From: an uncultured Nesterenkonia sp.
Lineage (GTDB): Bacteria > Actinomycetota > Actinomycetes > Actinomycetales > Micrococcaceae
DNA length: 64,000 nt
Assembly: GCA_947494195.1 (NCBI GenBank)
Contig: CANLUC010000005.1
Coordinates: 124,001-188,000, forward strand
Reading direction: 5' to 3'
Part shown: positions 23,401 to 31,055 of the stretch, in pieces
Layout: every line of letters begins with the position of its first letter
Position numbering within the stretch: the first letter of the stretch is position 1
Notes under the pieces: generated by a model
Told to the model about the DNA's origin: nothing
The model's database searches: none
What the model saw: only the letters and a program-made list of their open reading frames with translations
Program-made: the position numbers and the translations under genes

Positions 23401-25481
23401 GTCATCGAGAGTCCGAGCTCTGGGGGAAGCTCGCTGGGTTCGCCGAGCACATGCTCGGAGAGGAAGCCGGAGACCACCTGGTACCAGAGCTTCGCGTGCT
23501 GGGGCTTGAGCACCCAGTGATTCTCCGAGGGGAAATAGAGGAAACGGTGGGGGCTGCGTCCTTCGGCATCGGCGGGCAGACCTGAGTTCGCCAGCAGCTC
23601 GTACCAGAGCCGCAGCCCCTCCCCGATCGGCACCCGGTAGTCCTTGTCTCCGTGGATGACCAGCATCGGCGTGACGATCTTGCCCACGTGATGATGCGGA
23701 GAGTGTTCGGCCGCCATCGTCTCGTCGAGCTCGTGGCGCCAGTACGACGCCATGTCCGTGGTAGGACCGAACTGGTCCAGCGCCCAGAGGGACGCATGCG
23801 TGACGATCGCGGAGAACCGATCGGTCTGTCCGGCGATCCAGTTCGCCATGTACCCGCCGAAGGATCCACCCATCGCCGCGGTCCGGGTGGCGTCGATGTC
23901 TTCGCGAGCCTCGGTGACGTCGGTGATCGCCATGAGGTCGGTGAAGGGGTGCCCGCCCCAGGAGTTCCAGCCGCGCTGGACGAAGCCCTGCCCATAACCC
24001 GTGGACAGCGCAGGGTCCGGCAGCAGCACCGCGTAGCCCTGTTCGACCATCAGCCAGGGATTCCACCGCCAGGTCCAGGCGTTCCATGAGTTCAGCGGGC
24101 CGCCGTGGATCCACAGCAGCAGCGGGGCAGGCTGATGCACGGAGGCTTCGGCGGGAAGCGCGAGCCAGGCCCGCACGGGGACCCCATCGGTCCCGGTGCT
24201 GTGCACCTCGGTGAGCCGGCCGGGCAGCTCGGGGCGCGGAGCGGGGTTCTGCAGGCGCCTGGTCTCCCCGCTGTTCAGGTCGATGGACACCACCTCTTCC
24301 GGGTGGGCATAGCTGGAGCGCACCCCGTAGGCGACCCCGCCCTGAGGAGCGGGGAGGACCGCGGAGTAGGTGGCGTCCTCGGTGGTCACCTGGCGCACGG
24401 CCCCGGTGTGCACCGAGACCTCGAAGACCGGGCCCCGTCCGCCCTGATCCGCCAGGGCGAGCACCCCCGAGCCGTCCGGAAGCCAGCCGGCAGGGGTCAG
24501 CCACAGATCAGCGTCCCCGCCGAGCCGCTTCAGGTCGCCCGTCTGCAGGTCCAGCAGGTGCAGCTGGGGCTGCGGCGCCTGCTCAGGGGTCGGCTGGGCC
24601 GAGCGCACGACGGCGGCGCTGCCGGAATCCGGGCTGATCGGTCCGGCGCTGAAGGTATAACCCGGCTCGTCTGCGATGATCCGGTGTTCGCCGGTGGCGA
24701 TGTCCACCAGGGCCAGGGCGCTGCGCTGCGAGGCGCGCGCCTCAGGGATCGTGATGCTGATGAGGGCGGCCCTCCCGTCCGGGCTCAGCTGCACCTCGCC
24801 GTCGAACCGGGAGCTCAGGCCCGCGGTGAGATGACGCAGGCGCGCCTGCGGCGAATCAGTGGTGCCTGCTGCGCCGTCGTCGTCGGCCGTGTTCTGCGGA
24901 GTTGAAGCCGGGGACTCCAGGGCGAAGAGGCTCGGGCGTGCGGGACCGAGGTCGTGATCCCAGAAGCGGACCGGGTAGCCGGTGTGCAGAATCGCGTCCA
25001 CGGCGGCGTCCTTGCGCCCCTCGTGCAGCCGGCGCTGTTGTTCCTCGGTGTCGGCTCCGGGAAGGAGCGGGGCGCTGACCAGGGTCACCTCTGCGTTCTC
25101 GGCAGCGTGGGCGCGGGTCACCCCGCCCGCGCGGCGCAGCACCTCCACGGCTTCGCCGCCGGCTGCCGGGAGCACGAAGAGCGCCGGGTCCTTGTCCTGC
25201 GAGTCGGCGCCTGGCCGAGCCGAGGTGAAATAGAGGTCCCCCGAGGCGCTGAAGGCGGGTGACCCCTCCCCCTGCGCACTGCGCGTCAGGCGCCGGGCAG
25301 GTGCGGCACCGGTGGGGTCGATCTCCCAGAGTGCACCGGCATAGCCGTCCCCGGCAGGATTGACCTCGGAGACCGTGGTGACCAGACGCGTTCTGTCCGG
25401 GCTGAGCGTCAGACCGCTGAGCCGGGGATGCCTGATGTAGTGGTCCAGGTCGGAGAACAGGTGCTCGCTGTGCTGTGTCAT
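23373..25481 (-). CDS. S9 family peptidase (prolyl oligopeptidase/acylaminoacyl peptidase type)
   Basis: 702-residue serine peptidase without a signal sequence. Residues 1 to about 430 form the beta-propeller (for example GYTFSAGPISPDSGSAAVVR). The alpha/beta-hydrolase domain follows, with LLWIHGGPLNSW (oxyanion region), nucleophile Ser near 538 in AAMGGSFGGYMANW, Asp near 610 in HGDKDYRVPIGEG and His near 654 in FPSENHWVLKPQ, so the triad is complete. It probably trims peptides in the cytoplasm. It is divergent from the TagI-like gene. A TAGAAC hexamer six bases before the ATG hints at leaderless transcription. Confidence 0.92.
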   Translation of the reverse strand: MTQHSEHLFSDLDHYIRHPRLSGLTLSPDRTRLVTTVSEVNPAGDGYAGALWEIDPTGAAPARRLTRSAQGEGSPAFSASGDLYFTSARPGADSQDKDPALFVLPAAGGEAVEVLRRAGGVTRAHAAENAEVTLVSAPLLPGADTEEQQRRLHEGRKDAAVDAILHTGYPVRFWDHDLGPARPSLFALESPASTPQNTADDDGAAGTTDSPQARLRHLTAGLSSRFDGEVQLSPDGRAALISITIPEARASQRSALALVDIATGEHRIIADEPGYTFSAGPISPDSGSAAVVRSAQPTPEQAPQPQLHLLDLQTGDLKRLGGDADLWLTPAGWLPDGSGVLALADQGGRGPVFEVSVHTGAVRQVTTEDATYSAVLPAPQGGVAYGVRSSYAHPEEVVSIDLNSGETRRLQNPAPRPELPGRLTEVHSTGTDGVPVRAWLALPAEASVHQPAPLLLWIHGGPLNSWNAWTWRWNPWLMVEQGYAVLLPDPALSTGYGQGFVQRGWNSWGGHPFTDLMAITDVTEAREDIDATRTAAMGGSFGGYMANWIAGQTDRFSAIVTHASLWALDQFGPTTDMASYWRHELDETMAAEHSPHHHVGKIVTPMLVIHGDKDYRVPIGEGLRLWYELLANSGLPADAEGRSPHRFLYFPSENHWVLKPQHAKLWYQVVSGFLSEHVLGEPSELPPELGLSMTGSADPEAR

Positions 25482-25514
25482 GCCCTTGTTCTACCAGCAA
25501 TCCGCATCGCCTGG

Positions 25515-25527
25515 TTGCATATTACAA
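25515..25527. promoter_or_regulatory. Short dyad in the S9 peptidase/tagI divergent region
   Basis: A near-perfect palindrome with TTG and CAA ends around an AT-rich centre, extended by GGTT and AACC flanks. It stands out in GC-rich surroundings and lies 34 bases upstream of the S9 start and 36 bases upstream of the TagI-like start, so it could be a repressor site for either gene. No cognate regulator is visible. Confidence 0.35.
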
Positions 25528-25550
25528 CTAACCGTGTGGCGGGTCGGCGG

Positions 25551-25556
25551 TAGCCT
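25551..25556 (+). promoter_or_regulatory. -10 element of a probable leaderless tagI-like transcript
   Basis: TAGCCT is followed by six bases and then the GTG start at 25563, with no ribosome site between them. Confidence 0.48.
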
Positions 25557-25562
25557 GATGGC

Positions 25563-26204
25563 GTGACTGTGAAACCTGAGGACGCCGCTTCCGCACCGAC
25601 TCCCGGACTGGTGATCGGCGACGACGGTCTACCGCGCACGGCATGGGCGCTGGGCAGCAAGATGATGTGCCGGTACTACGACACCGAGTGGGGGCTGCCG
25701 ATCCGCGAGGAGCGCGGGCTCTTCGAACGACTGAGCCTGGAGGGCTTCCAGTCCGGCCTGTCCTGGTCGACGATCCTGAGCAAGCGGGAGAACTTCCGGG
25801 CAGCCTTCGCCGGCTTCGACCCGGAGCTCGTCGCGGAGTTCACCGAGGACGATGTCCAGCGCCTGCTCAACGACGCCGGCATCATCAGGCACCGCGGAAA
25901 GATCACCGCGACCATCAACAATGCTCAGGCGACGCTGGCCCTGCGAGCCGATGGTGGACTCTCGGAGCTGATCTGGTCCTTCAAACCGGCGGAGACCCCG
26001 GTCCCGCAGAGCCTGGAGGAGGTGCCCACACGGTCGCCGGAGTCTGCGGCTCTGGCGAAGCACCTGAAAGCCGAGGGGTTCCGCTTCGTGGGCCCCACCA
26101 CGGCCTTCGCCCTCATGGAGGCCATCGGCATGGTGGACACCCATGTCGTGGGTTCGCACCGTCGTGGCAGTTCAGGAGTGTTCTTCACCAACCAGCCCAG
26201 CTGA
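25563..26204 (+). CDS. DNA-3-methyladenine glycosylase I-like protein without the zinc site
   Basis: 213-residue base-excision repair glycosylase of the Tag family. Recognisable blocks are RYYDTEWGLPIREERGLFER, SLEGFQSGLSWSTILSKREN (with the conserved catalytic Glu), GIIRHRGKI, and FRFVGPTTAFALMEAIGMVD. In E. coli Tag a zinc ion is held by two Cys and two His; here the expected YHD is YYD and the end reads THVVGSHRRG without the Cys, so the zinc snap is missing. This looks like a recognised actinobacterial subfamily. It starts at GTG 25563. Confidence 0.88.
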   Translation: MTVKPEDAASAPTPGLVIGDDGLPRTAWALGSKMMCRYYDTEWGLPIREERGLFERLSLEGFQSGLSWSTILSKRENFRAAFAGFDPELVAEFTEDDVQRLLNDAGIIRHRGKITATINNAQATLALRADGGLSELIWSFKPAETPVPQSLEEVPTRSPESAALAKHLKAEGFRFVGPTTAFALMEAIGMVDTHVVGSHRRGSSGVFFTNQPS

Positions 26205-26260
26205 ACCGAGGCGACCGGCTCAGCGGCAGAGGCGACTGCCGGTGGGCCGGTGAGCCCGAC

Positions 26261-26566
26261 TCAGCGGGGCCGCTGCAGCTCGATCACTCGGTCCATGTCA
26301 TCGTCCGGCGCCAGACGGTTGCGATCGATCTGCCCGCAGGCAGTGCAGCGGTGCAGGAGCAGGAACCCCTTCTTCCCGGTGTGATCCACCCCCACCGGCT
26401 CCATGGGTGCGCCACAGTCCGCGTCTCGATCCCCCGGGGTGATGTCTACATGCCTGGAGTACAGGCAGCGCGGGCAGTGGTTGCGATAGCTGCCGCCGAG
26501 CTGCTTGGGGATCGGGTGCCCGCAGTGGATGCAGTCGAAGCCGGTGTTCTCGGCCTTCCTGCTCAT
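26261..26566 (-). CDS. RNHCP domain protein (small zinc-ribbon-like)
   Basis: 101-residue protein with four CxxC-type pairs or cysteine motifs: DCIHCGHPIP, RNHCPRCLYSRHVD (the RNHCP block), DADCGAP and HRCTACGQIDRNR. These could hold two zinc ions. The family's function is unknown; a nucleic-acid-binding role is a guess from the zinc ribbons. Its start overlaps the stop of the TrmH-family gene by four bases (ATGA), so the two are coupled, which hints at an RNA-related job. Confidence 0.9.
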   Translation of the reverse strand: MSRKAENTGFDCIHCGHPIPKQLGGSYRNHCPRCLYSRHVDITPGDRDADCGAPMEPVGVDHTGKKGFLLLHRCTACGQIDRNRLAPDDDMDRVIELQRPR

Positions 26567-27618
26567 GCCTCGGTGCTGCTCGGATCAGCCTCAGGCACGG
26601 CGACGACAGGAGTCTCGGCAGACGCTGCGTCGTGGGCAGCGGCGTCGGTGGCCGTGGCGGGGGCCGAAACGACTGCAGGGTTCACGGAGTCCTGGTGCTG
26701 GGCCATGGCCGTGGAGTACATGCAGACCGTGGCGGCGGTGGCCACATTGAGCGACTCGGCCGCACCGAAGAGCGGGATCGACACTCGCTGGTCGGCGAGC
26801 TCGCGCTCGGCGTGGGTCAGGCCGTGCGCCTCGTGGCCCAGGAGCCAGAGCGTGGGAGCCGCCGGGCGCTCGACGTCGGAGAGCGAGGTCTCCCCGCGTC
26901 CGTCTGCGGCGAGCACCTGGAATCCGCGGGCCCGGGCGGCGTCGACCAGATCCGCGGCCTCGATGCCAGTGAACAGCGGCAGGTGGAAGTGGGACCCTGC
27001 GGCGGCCCTGACCACCTTCGGGCTCCAGGGGTCCACCGTGCCGGGGCTCAGGATGATGGCACCAGCCCCTGCGGCATCGGCGGTGCGGATGATCGTGCCG
27101 GCGTTGCCTGGATCCTGCAGGCGCAGCATGGAGGCGATCAGCGCCGGAGCCTCACGCTGTGAGAGCTGCTCCAGGAGCGCATCCAGAGCTTCGAGCTTCG
27201 AGACTCTGCCCGGGATGCGGCAGACCGCGAGCATGCCCTGCGAGGTCTCGGCATCCCCCATCACGCGCAGCACCTCAGGAGTGGCCTCACGCAGGAAGAT
27301 CCTGGCCTGCGACGGGAGCTTGATCTCAGGGTTGAAGAGCACCCCGCGCACCCGATCCAGCAGCGCCAGAACATCGGGATGCTTCTCCAGCGCCACGGGA
27401 TCGAAGAAGAGGGCGTCCAGCGCCGGGAAGGGCTGCTCGCCCAGCTCCTGCTCCCACTGGCGCAGCCAGACCGTCAGCGCTTCACGCACCGGCTGAGGCC
27501 CCTCGGCCAGGAAGAGTCCCTGTTTGGACCGCTGGGAACGGCTCGCGAGACCCGCCACGCGGCGGACGCGGTCGGACCGGGGGTTGTCGACGAGCTCGGG
27601 ATCGACGGGCTGAGACAT
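26563..27618 (-). CDS. SpoU/TrmH-family RNA 2'-O-methyltransferase
   Basis: 351-residue SAM-dependent knotted methyltransferase. The N-terminal part (about 30-150) is the RNA substrate-binding domain (RVAGLASRSQRSKQGLFLAE). The SPOUT domain has motif 1 around GNAGTIIRTADAAGAGAIIL, motif 2 LWLLGHEAHGL and motif 3 IPLFGAAESLNVATAATVC. The C-terminus carries about 50 Ala-rich residues beyond the fold. The start is the ATG at 27618 with AGGAGA nine bases upstream. Target nucleotide (rRNA or tRNA) cannot be told. Confidence 0.92.
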   Translation of the reverse strand: MSQPVDPELVDNPRSDRVRRVAGLASRSQRSKQGLFLAEGPQPVREALTVWLRQWEQELGEQPFPALDALFFDPVALEKHPDVLALLDRVRGVLFNPEIKLPSQARIFLREATPEVLRVMGDAETSQGMLAVCRIPGRVSKLEALDALLEQLSQREAPALIASMLRLQDPGNAGTIIRTADAAGAGAIILSPGTVDPWSPKVVRAAAGSHFHLPLFTGIEAADLVDAARARGFQVLAADGRGETSLSDVERPAAPTLWLLGHEAHGLTHAERELADQRVSIPLFGAAESLNVATAATVCMYSTAMAQHQDSVNPAVVSAPATATDAAAHDAASAETPVVAVPEADPSSTEA

Positions 27619-27698
27619 GTCTCTATCTTCTCCTACTGCGCGGGGGTTGCGGGGCGGGACCAAGGTGGATCGTCACCTGAGAACCGCCGAGGCACGAA

Positions 27699-27733
27699 GA
27701 AGGCGCCGTCCCCCGACAGGAGACGGCGCCTTC
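27699..27733 (-). terminator. Terminator of the infC-rpmI-rplT operon
   Basis: Perfect 12-bp GC-rich stem (27699-27710 and 27722-27733), 11-base loop, T-rich bases following on the minus strand. It lies 16 bases after the rplT stop. Confidence 0.85.
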
Positions 27734-27748
27734 TCACGAAGTGCCGGT

Positions 27749-28129
27749 TCAGACTCGAGCGGCGTTGACATCCTGCGGGAGCGCCTTGCGGGCGGTCTCG
27801 ACCAGGACGCCGAAGGACTTCGCGTCGTAGACGGCGAGCTCGGCGAGCATACGACGATCAACCTCGACACCAGCGGCCTTCAGGCCCTGGATGAAGCGGT
27901 TGTACGTCATGCCGTGGGAGCGGGCAGCAGCATTGATGCGCTGGATCCACAGACGACGGAAGTCGCCCTTGCGCTTCTTGCGATGCTGGTAGTTATAGAC
28001 GTACGAGTGCAGCAGCTGCTCTTTGGCCTTGCGGTAAAGGCGTGAGCGCTGTCCGCGGTAGCCGGAGGCCCTGTCGAGGACCTTGCGGCGCTTCTTGTGG
28101 CCATTGACGGCCCTTTTCACACGTGCCAC
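27749..28129 (-). CDS. rplT: 50S ribosomal protein L20
   Basis: 126 residues, the normal length. The N-terminal basic extension [19 protein letters not shown] and the globular part [20 protein letters not shown] are typical. L20 binds 23S rRNA early in assembly and in several bacteria represses its own operon. It is the last gene of infC-rpmI-rplT, 50 bases after rpmI, with a strong terminator behind it. Confidence 0.98.
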   Translation of the reverse strand: MARVKRAVNGHKKRRKVLDRASGYRGQRSRLYRKAKEQLLHSYVYNYQHRKKRKGDFRRLWIQRINAAARSHGMTYNRFIQGLKAAGVEVDRRMLAELAVYDAKSFGVLVETARKALPQDVNAARV

Positions 28130-28179
28130 GTGATATCTCCTTGAGTCTTTAAGTCTTCGGTGATGAATGTGCTGGAGGC

Positions 28180-28374
28180 TCAGATGCCCAGCATCCGCTT
28201 GATGCGCTTCTCGTCGGACTTGGTGACCATGCGGTCACCGGCCAGACGGCGCGTCAGGCGTGAAGACTTGTGCTCCAGGTAGTGGCGACGGTTGGCCTGC
28301 TGGCGCTTGAGCTTGCCAGAACCGGTCAGCTTGAACCGCTTCTTGGCCCCGCTGTGGGTCTTCATCTTCGGCAT
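28180..28374 (-). CDS. rpmI: 50S ribosomal protein L35
   Basis: 64 residues from [18 protein letters not shown] to KRIKRMLGI, a complete L35. The start is the ATG at 28374 with AGGAG a few bases upstream; the longer frame upstream is leader sequence, not protein. The gene is preceded by a 261-base leader holding its own putative promoter and a perfect hairpin. Confidence 0.97.
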   Translation of the reverse strand: MPKMKTHSGAKKRFKLTGSGKLKRQQANRRHYLEHKSSRLTRRLAGDRMVTKSDEKRIKRMLGI

Positions 28375-28484
28375 GGTGCCGTTCTCCTTATGTCGTTCGG
28401 ACCTGCAACGCCTGTGCTCTGCCAAGGACGGGTCGGGTCCGTCCATGGCCGCGGCGGCGCAGAGGTGGGTCCTCGTGGCGCGGC

Positions 28485-28505
28485 AGGTGCTGCCTGGCAG
28501 CACCT
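28485..28505 (-). promoter_or_regulatory. Perfect hairpin in the rpmI leader
   Basis: A 21-base palindrome with 10-bp arms and a single central base, between the putative internal promoter (28529-28557) and rpmI. It could be an attenuator or a binding site for L20 or another product of the operon; the mechanism is inference. There is no T-run, so it is not a plain terminator. Confidence 0.45.
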
Positions 28506-28528
28506 GGAAGTCCACGCGTGGGACCCCT

Positions 28529-28557
28529 TTTATAGTGGCGGAGACGACGACGTCGAA
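28529..28557 (-). promoter_or_regulatory. Putative internal promoter for rpmI-rplT
   Basis: On the minus strand TTCGAC (28557-28552), a 17-base spacer and TATAAA (28534-28529). The AT-rich -10 stands out in GC-rich sequence. It would let L35 and L20 be made independently of IF3, with a leader of about 145 bases. Confidence 0.5.
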
Positions 28558-28635
28558 ACGCCGAGTCACACACCAGCGCACCAGTCTACGTCATGAGACC
28601 GGTGCGCAGGTTCACCGCAATGTGTGAAGCCCTGG

Positions 28636-29346
28636 TTAGAGGTTCTTCAGCTCGTCCGGCAGGTAATCGGCCATGGAGTTCGAGAGCGGCGCAGCGTCCT
28701 TCTTCTCCGTGGGGAGTCGCTCGGCGTTCTTCCGGGCACGACGGTCGTTCTTCGGCGTCGACTGCTCAACCTCGGCCTCTTCTGCGGCCGGCTCCTGGTT
28801 CTTGGCCTGGTTCTTCGCCGCAGCTTTGGCTTCCGCCTTGGTCTTCAGCGGACCGACGACCATCACCATGTGGCGGCCGTCCTGGCGCGGGGAAGACTCC
28901 ACGGCACCCAGGTCGGCGACGTCCTGCGAGAAGCGCTGAAGGAGGCGAACACCCATCTCCGGGCGCTGCTGCTCGCGACCGCGGAACTGGATCATCGCCT
29001 TGACCTTGTCGCCTGCTTCGAGGAAGCGGCGAGCGTGTCCGACCTTGGTGTTGTAGTCGTGGTCATCGATCTTGAGCCGGAAGCGGACCTCCTTGAGCAC
29101 CGTGGTGCTCTGGTTCTTCCGGGACTCGCGGGCCTTGACGGCAGCCTCGTACTTGTACTTGCCGAAATCCATCAGCTTGCAGACGGGAGGTTTGGCCTGC
29201 GGCGCGACCTCAACCAGATCCAGATCAGACTCCGTGGCGAGCCGGAGGGCGTCTTCGATACGAACAACTCCCACCTGCTCCCCCTGGGGGCCGACGAGGC
29301 GGACTTCTGGTACGCGGATGCGTTCGTTGATGCGTGGTTCGCTGAT
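28636..29346 (-). CDS. infC: Translation initiation factor IF-3, probable ATC start
   Basis: 236 residues if begun at ATC 29346. IF3 binds the 30S subunit and checks the start codon. The N-domain begins [20 protein letters not shown] and continues to [15 protein letters not shown]; the C-domain includes [20 protein letters not shown]. The C-terminus has an extra Ala/Lys/Glu-rich tail. From the upstream in-frame TAG to the GTG at 29274 there is no ATG, GTG or TTG, and starting at that GTG would delete the conserved N-terminal 24 residues. The ATC has AGGAG eight bases upstream. E. coli infC likewise uses a rare start (ATT). Confidence 0.93.
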   Translation of the reverse strand: MSEPRINERIRVPEVRLVGPQGEQVGVVRIEDALRLATESDLDLVEVAPQAKPPVCKLMDFGKYKYEAAVKARESRKNQSTTVLKEVRFRLKIDDHDYNTKVGHARRFLEAGDKVKAMIQFRGREQQRPEMGVRLLQRFSQDVADLGAVESSPRQDGRHMVMVVGPLKTKAEAKAAAKNQAKNQEPAAEEAEVEQSTPKNDRRARKNAERLPTEKKDAAPLSNSMADYLPDELKNL

Positions 29347-29443
29347 CTGTCTAGCTCCTGTGTATGAGGAATTCGGTGAATGGGGAGTCTTCGGCGGATG
29401 CGCTGTGCGGACTCGAATGAGCCCCTACTGACGCCCCTGTGCG

Positions 29444-29473
29444 CGTTTAGCGCGGCCGAAGAGACTGTGACAA
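29444..29473 (-). promoter_or_regulatory. Putative promoter of infC
   Basis: On the minus strand TTGTCA (29473-29468), an 18-base spacer and TAAACG (29449-29444). It gives a leader of about 90 bases before the ATC start and lies in the divergent gap with the DUF1844 gene. Confidence 0.45.
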
Positions 29474-29483
29474 GCTTACCAGC

Positions 29484-29942
29484 ATGCAGAGTGAGCAGAG
29501 TAACCGCGCCGACGGCGCAGAGAACGGTCATGGCCACGATAAGGGCCAGGCCCACGACCACGGCGCCGAGCGCGGCTCGGGCCACGGTTCCGAGTCCTCC
29601 ATGGCTCAGGCGGTCAACCAGCAGTCGCGCGACATTGCTGAGGTTCCCGCCGTGGAGCTGATCAACACCGTCGCCGTGCACCTGATGAGCGCCGCCGCGG
29701 TGAAGCTCGGTCTGGCTGATGATCCCCAGGCGGAGGAGCTCAAGGATCTCGATGAAGCCCGCAAACTGATCACCTCCCTGGCCGGGTTGATCACGGCAGC
29801 CGCCCCTGAGGTGGGCTCGACCCACGCCGCACCGCTGCGCGACGGTCTGCGCTCGCTCCAGCTGGCCTTCCGCGAAGAGTCTTCCGTCCCGGACGCCCCG
29901 GGCAAAGGCCCCGGCGAGAAGTGGACCGGCCCGGTCAACTGA
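29484..29942 (+). CDS. DUF1844 family protein
   Basis: 152 residues. The first 40 are His/Gly/Glu-rich and low complexity. The DUF1844 core follows: DIAEVPAVELINTVAVHLMS, AAAVKLGL and DLDEARKLITSLAGLITAA. No enzyme motif or membrane segment is certain. The gene commonly sits divergent from infC in actinobacteria, as here. Function unknown. Confidence 0.9.
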   Translation: MQSEQSNRADGAENGHGHDKGQAHDHGAERGSGHGSESSMAQAVNQQSRDIAEVPAVELINTVAVHLMSAAAVKLGLADDPQAEELKDLDEARKLITSLAGLITAAAPEVGSTHAAPLRDGLRSLQLAFREESSVPDAPGKGPGEKWTGPVN

Positions 29943-29945
29943 TAC

Positions 29946-30398
29946 TCAGTCCTGCGGATCTGCTTCGCTGAGCCAGACCTGCGTGGGGCGGATGAACAGC
30001 AGCACCAGCGCGACGGCGGCGGGCAGCAAGAATGCGAGGCCGACCGCGGGGAGTCCGCCGGAGAAGAAGCTGAAGGACAGCACCACGATCAGCAGCTCGA
30101 CGACCATGGAGGGAGTCCGCGCGCCCTGCGCCCCGAGGAAGATCCTGAAGCCGAGCAGCACCAGGACGAGTCCGAAGAGGACGTAGAGCACCACCAGCGC
30201 GATGGCTCCGGCGGCGTCGAGCACCTGGGCCTGCGAGGTCAGTGCACTGGCCACGGCGTTGAACGCCAGCGCCATCCCCTGGATGAAGAGGATCAGAAAC
30301 AGCACCCAGACGGCCACCGGTCGCGGTCGGGCCTGCGTGAAGCGTCGTGGCGGACGCGGGGCATTGAAATCCGGGGTGACGGAGTCTTCGGGGGCCAT
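29946..30398 (-). CDS. Small four-helix membrane protein, unknown function
   Basis: 150 residues from the ATG at 30398 (MAPEDSVTPDFNAPRPPRRF), which has GGAG just upstream. A 25-residue Pro/Arg-rich N-terminus is followed by four hydrophobic segments (VAVWVLFLILFIQGMALAFN; AGAIALVVLYVLFGLVLVLL; SMVVELLIVVLSFSFFSGGL; VGLAFLLPAAVALVLLFIRP). The C-terminus is short and acidic. Convergent with the DUF1844 gene, with only three bases between the stops. I recognise no family. Confidence 0.8.
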   Translation of the reverse strand: MAPEDSVTPDFNAPRPPRRFTQARPRPVAVWVLFLILFIQGMALAFNAVASALTSQAQVLDAAGAIALVVLYVLFGLVLVLLGFRIFLGAQGARTPSMVVELLIVVLSFSFFSGGLPAVGLAFLLPAAVALVLLFIRPTQVWLSEADPQD

Positions 30399-30485
30399 CT
30401 CTCCATTGAACCACCCGGCACGGGGTTCACCCCCGGAACAGCCACCCGGCCGCTGACCTGGTGCAACGTTTGGAACGAAACAGCA

Positions 30486-30501
30486 TGTGACAAAGTACAC
30501 A
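30486..30501. promoter_or_regulatory. CRP-like binding site upstream of whiB1
   Basis: TGTGA-N6-ACACA matches the CRP-family consensus TGTGA-N6-TCACA at nine of ten positions. In Mycobacterium tuberculosis the CRP homologue Rv3676 binds upstream of whiB1, so this placement is meaningful. It is about 295 bases before the start codon, far unless the promoter is also distant. Confidence 0.5.
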
Positions 30502-30761
30502 CTGTTTCGCAGTCATTTCGGCAGTGCGAAGTCTTGTTTGCCAGGCGTTAACATGCCAGCCTTGAGTCCGTACTTATTCGGGATGGCAGAATACCTCGCC
30601 CGAGGTCTGGAAATGCACCGCCGTCCAGGCACCACGGTCATTCGCCTGTGGAACATTCTGCCCCCTGGACGCGGAGGTGACTCCCGAAGCAACACCGAGG
30701 ACCGCCACAGATCGAGGCTTGGTCGAGGAAGCTCCGCGCAATGCCCTAAGACCCGAACAGC

Positions 30762-30778
30762 GGCGCCCACGAGGCGCC
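30762..30778 (+). promoter_or_regulatory. Small hairpin next to the whiB1 ribosome site
   Basis: Two GGCGCC hexamers (30762-30767 and 30773-30778) around a five-base loop, ending three bases before AGGAG (30781-30785). The structure could influence ribosome access. Confidence 0.35.
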
Positions 30779-30795
30779 CTAGGAGTAGTGATCCC

Positions 30796-31044
30796 ATGGA
30801 TTGGCGCAGCCGAGCAGCCTGCCTGGACAAGGACCCCGAACTTTTCTTCCCCGTGGGCAACACCGGACCGGCTCTGCTTCAGATCGAAGAGGCCAAGAGC
30901 GTCTGCCGCCGGTGCCCCGTGATGGACACCTGCCTGCAGTGGGCACTGGAGACCGGACAGGACTCCGGCGTCTGGGGCGGCATGAGCGAGGACGAGCGCC
31001 GCGCGCTCAAGCGCCGGGCCGCTCGCGCCCGCCGCGCCTCCTGA
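30796..31044 (+). CDS. whiB1: WhiB-family iron-sulfur transcription factor, WhiB1-like
   Basis: 82 residues. The four iron-sulfur ligands are Cys9, Cys37, Cys40 and Cys46 (SVCRRCPVMDTC). The motif DSGVWGGMSEDERRALKRRA, with the conserved GVWGG turn and basic DNA-binding tail, and the opening MDWRSRAACLDKDPELFFPV are near-identical to WhiB1 of mycobacteria, an essential nitric-oxide-sensitive regulator that binds sigma factor. The start ATG at 30796 has AGGAG upstream. It converges on the PdtaS-type kinase, an arrangement also present in Mycobacterium (Rv3219/Rv3220c). Confidence 0.95.
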   Translation: MDWRSRAACLDKDPELFFPVGNTGPALLQIEEAKSVCRRCPVMDTCLQWALETGQDSGVWGGMSEDERRALKRRAARARRAS

Positions 31045-31055
31045 GCTCCTTCGCC

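Larger units (their letters stand above)
30399..30795. other. Long non-coding stretch upstream of whiB1
   Basis: 397 bases holding the control region of whiB1 and, at its left end, the start signals of the membrane-protein gene on the other strand. A CRP-like site is at 30486-30501 and a small hairpin at 30762-30778 abuts the whiB1 ribosome site. I could not pick a confident -35/-10 pair. A frame runs upstream in phase with whiB1 but has no family match and starts outside any ribosome signal. Confidence 0.6.

Noticed and set aside
30487-30795. Open frame in phase upstream of whiB1
   Set aside because: The extra 103 residues have no family similarity and no ribosome site; the WhiB start at 30796 has AGGAG and matches the family N-terminus.
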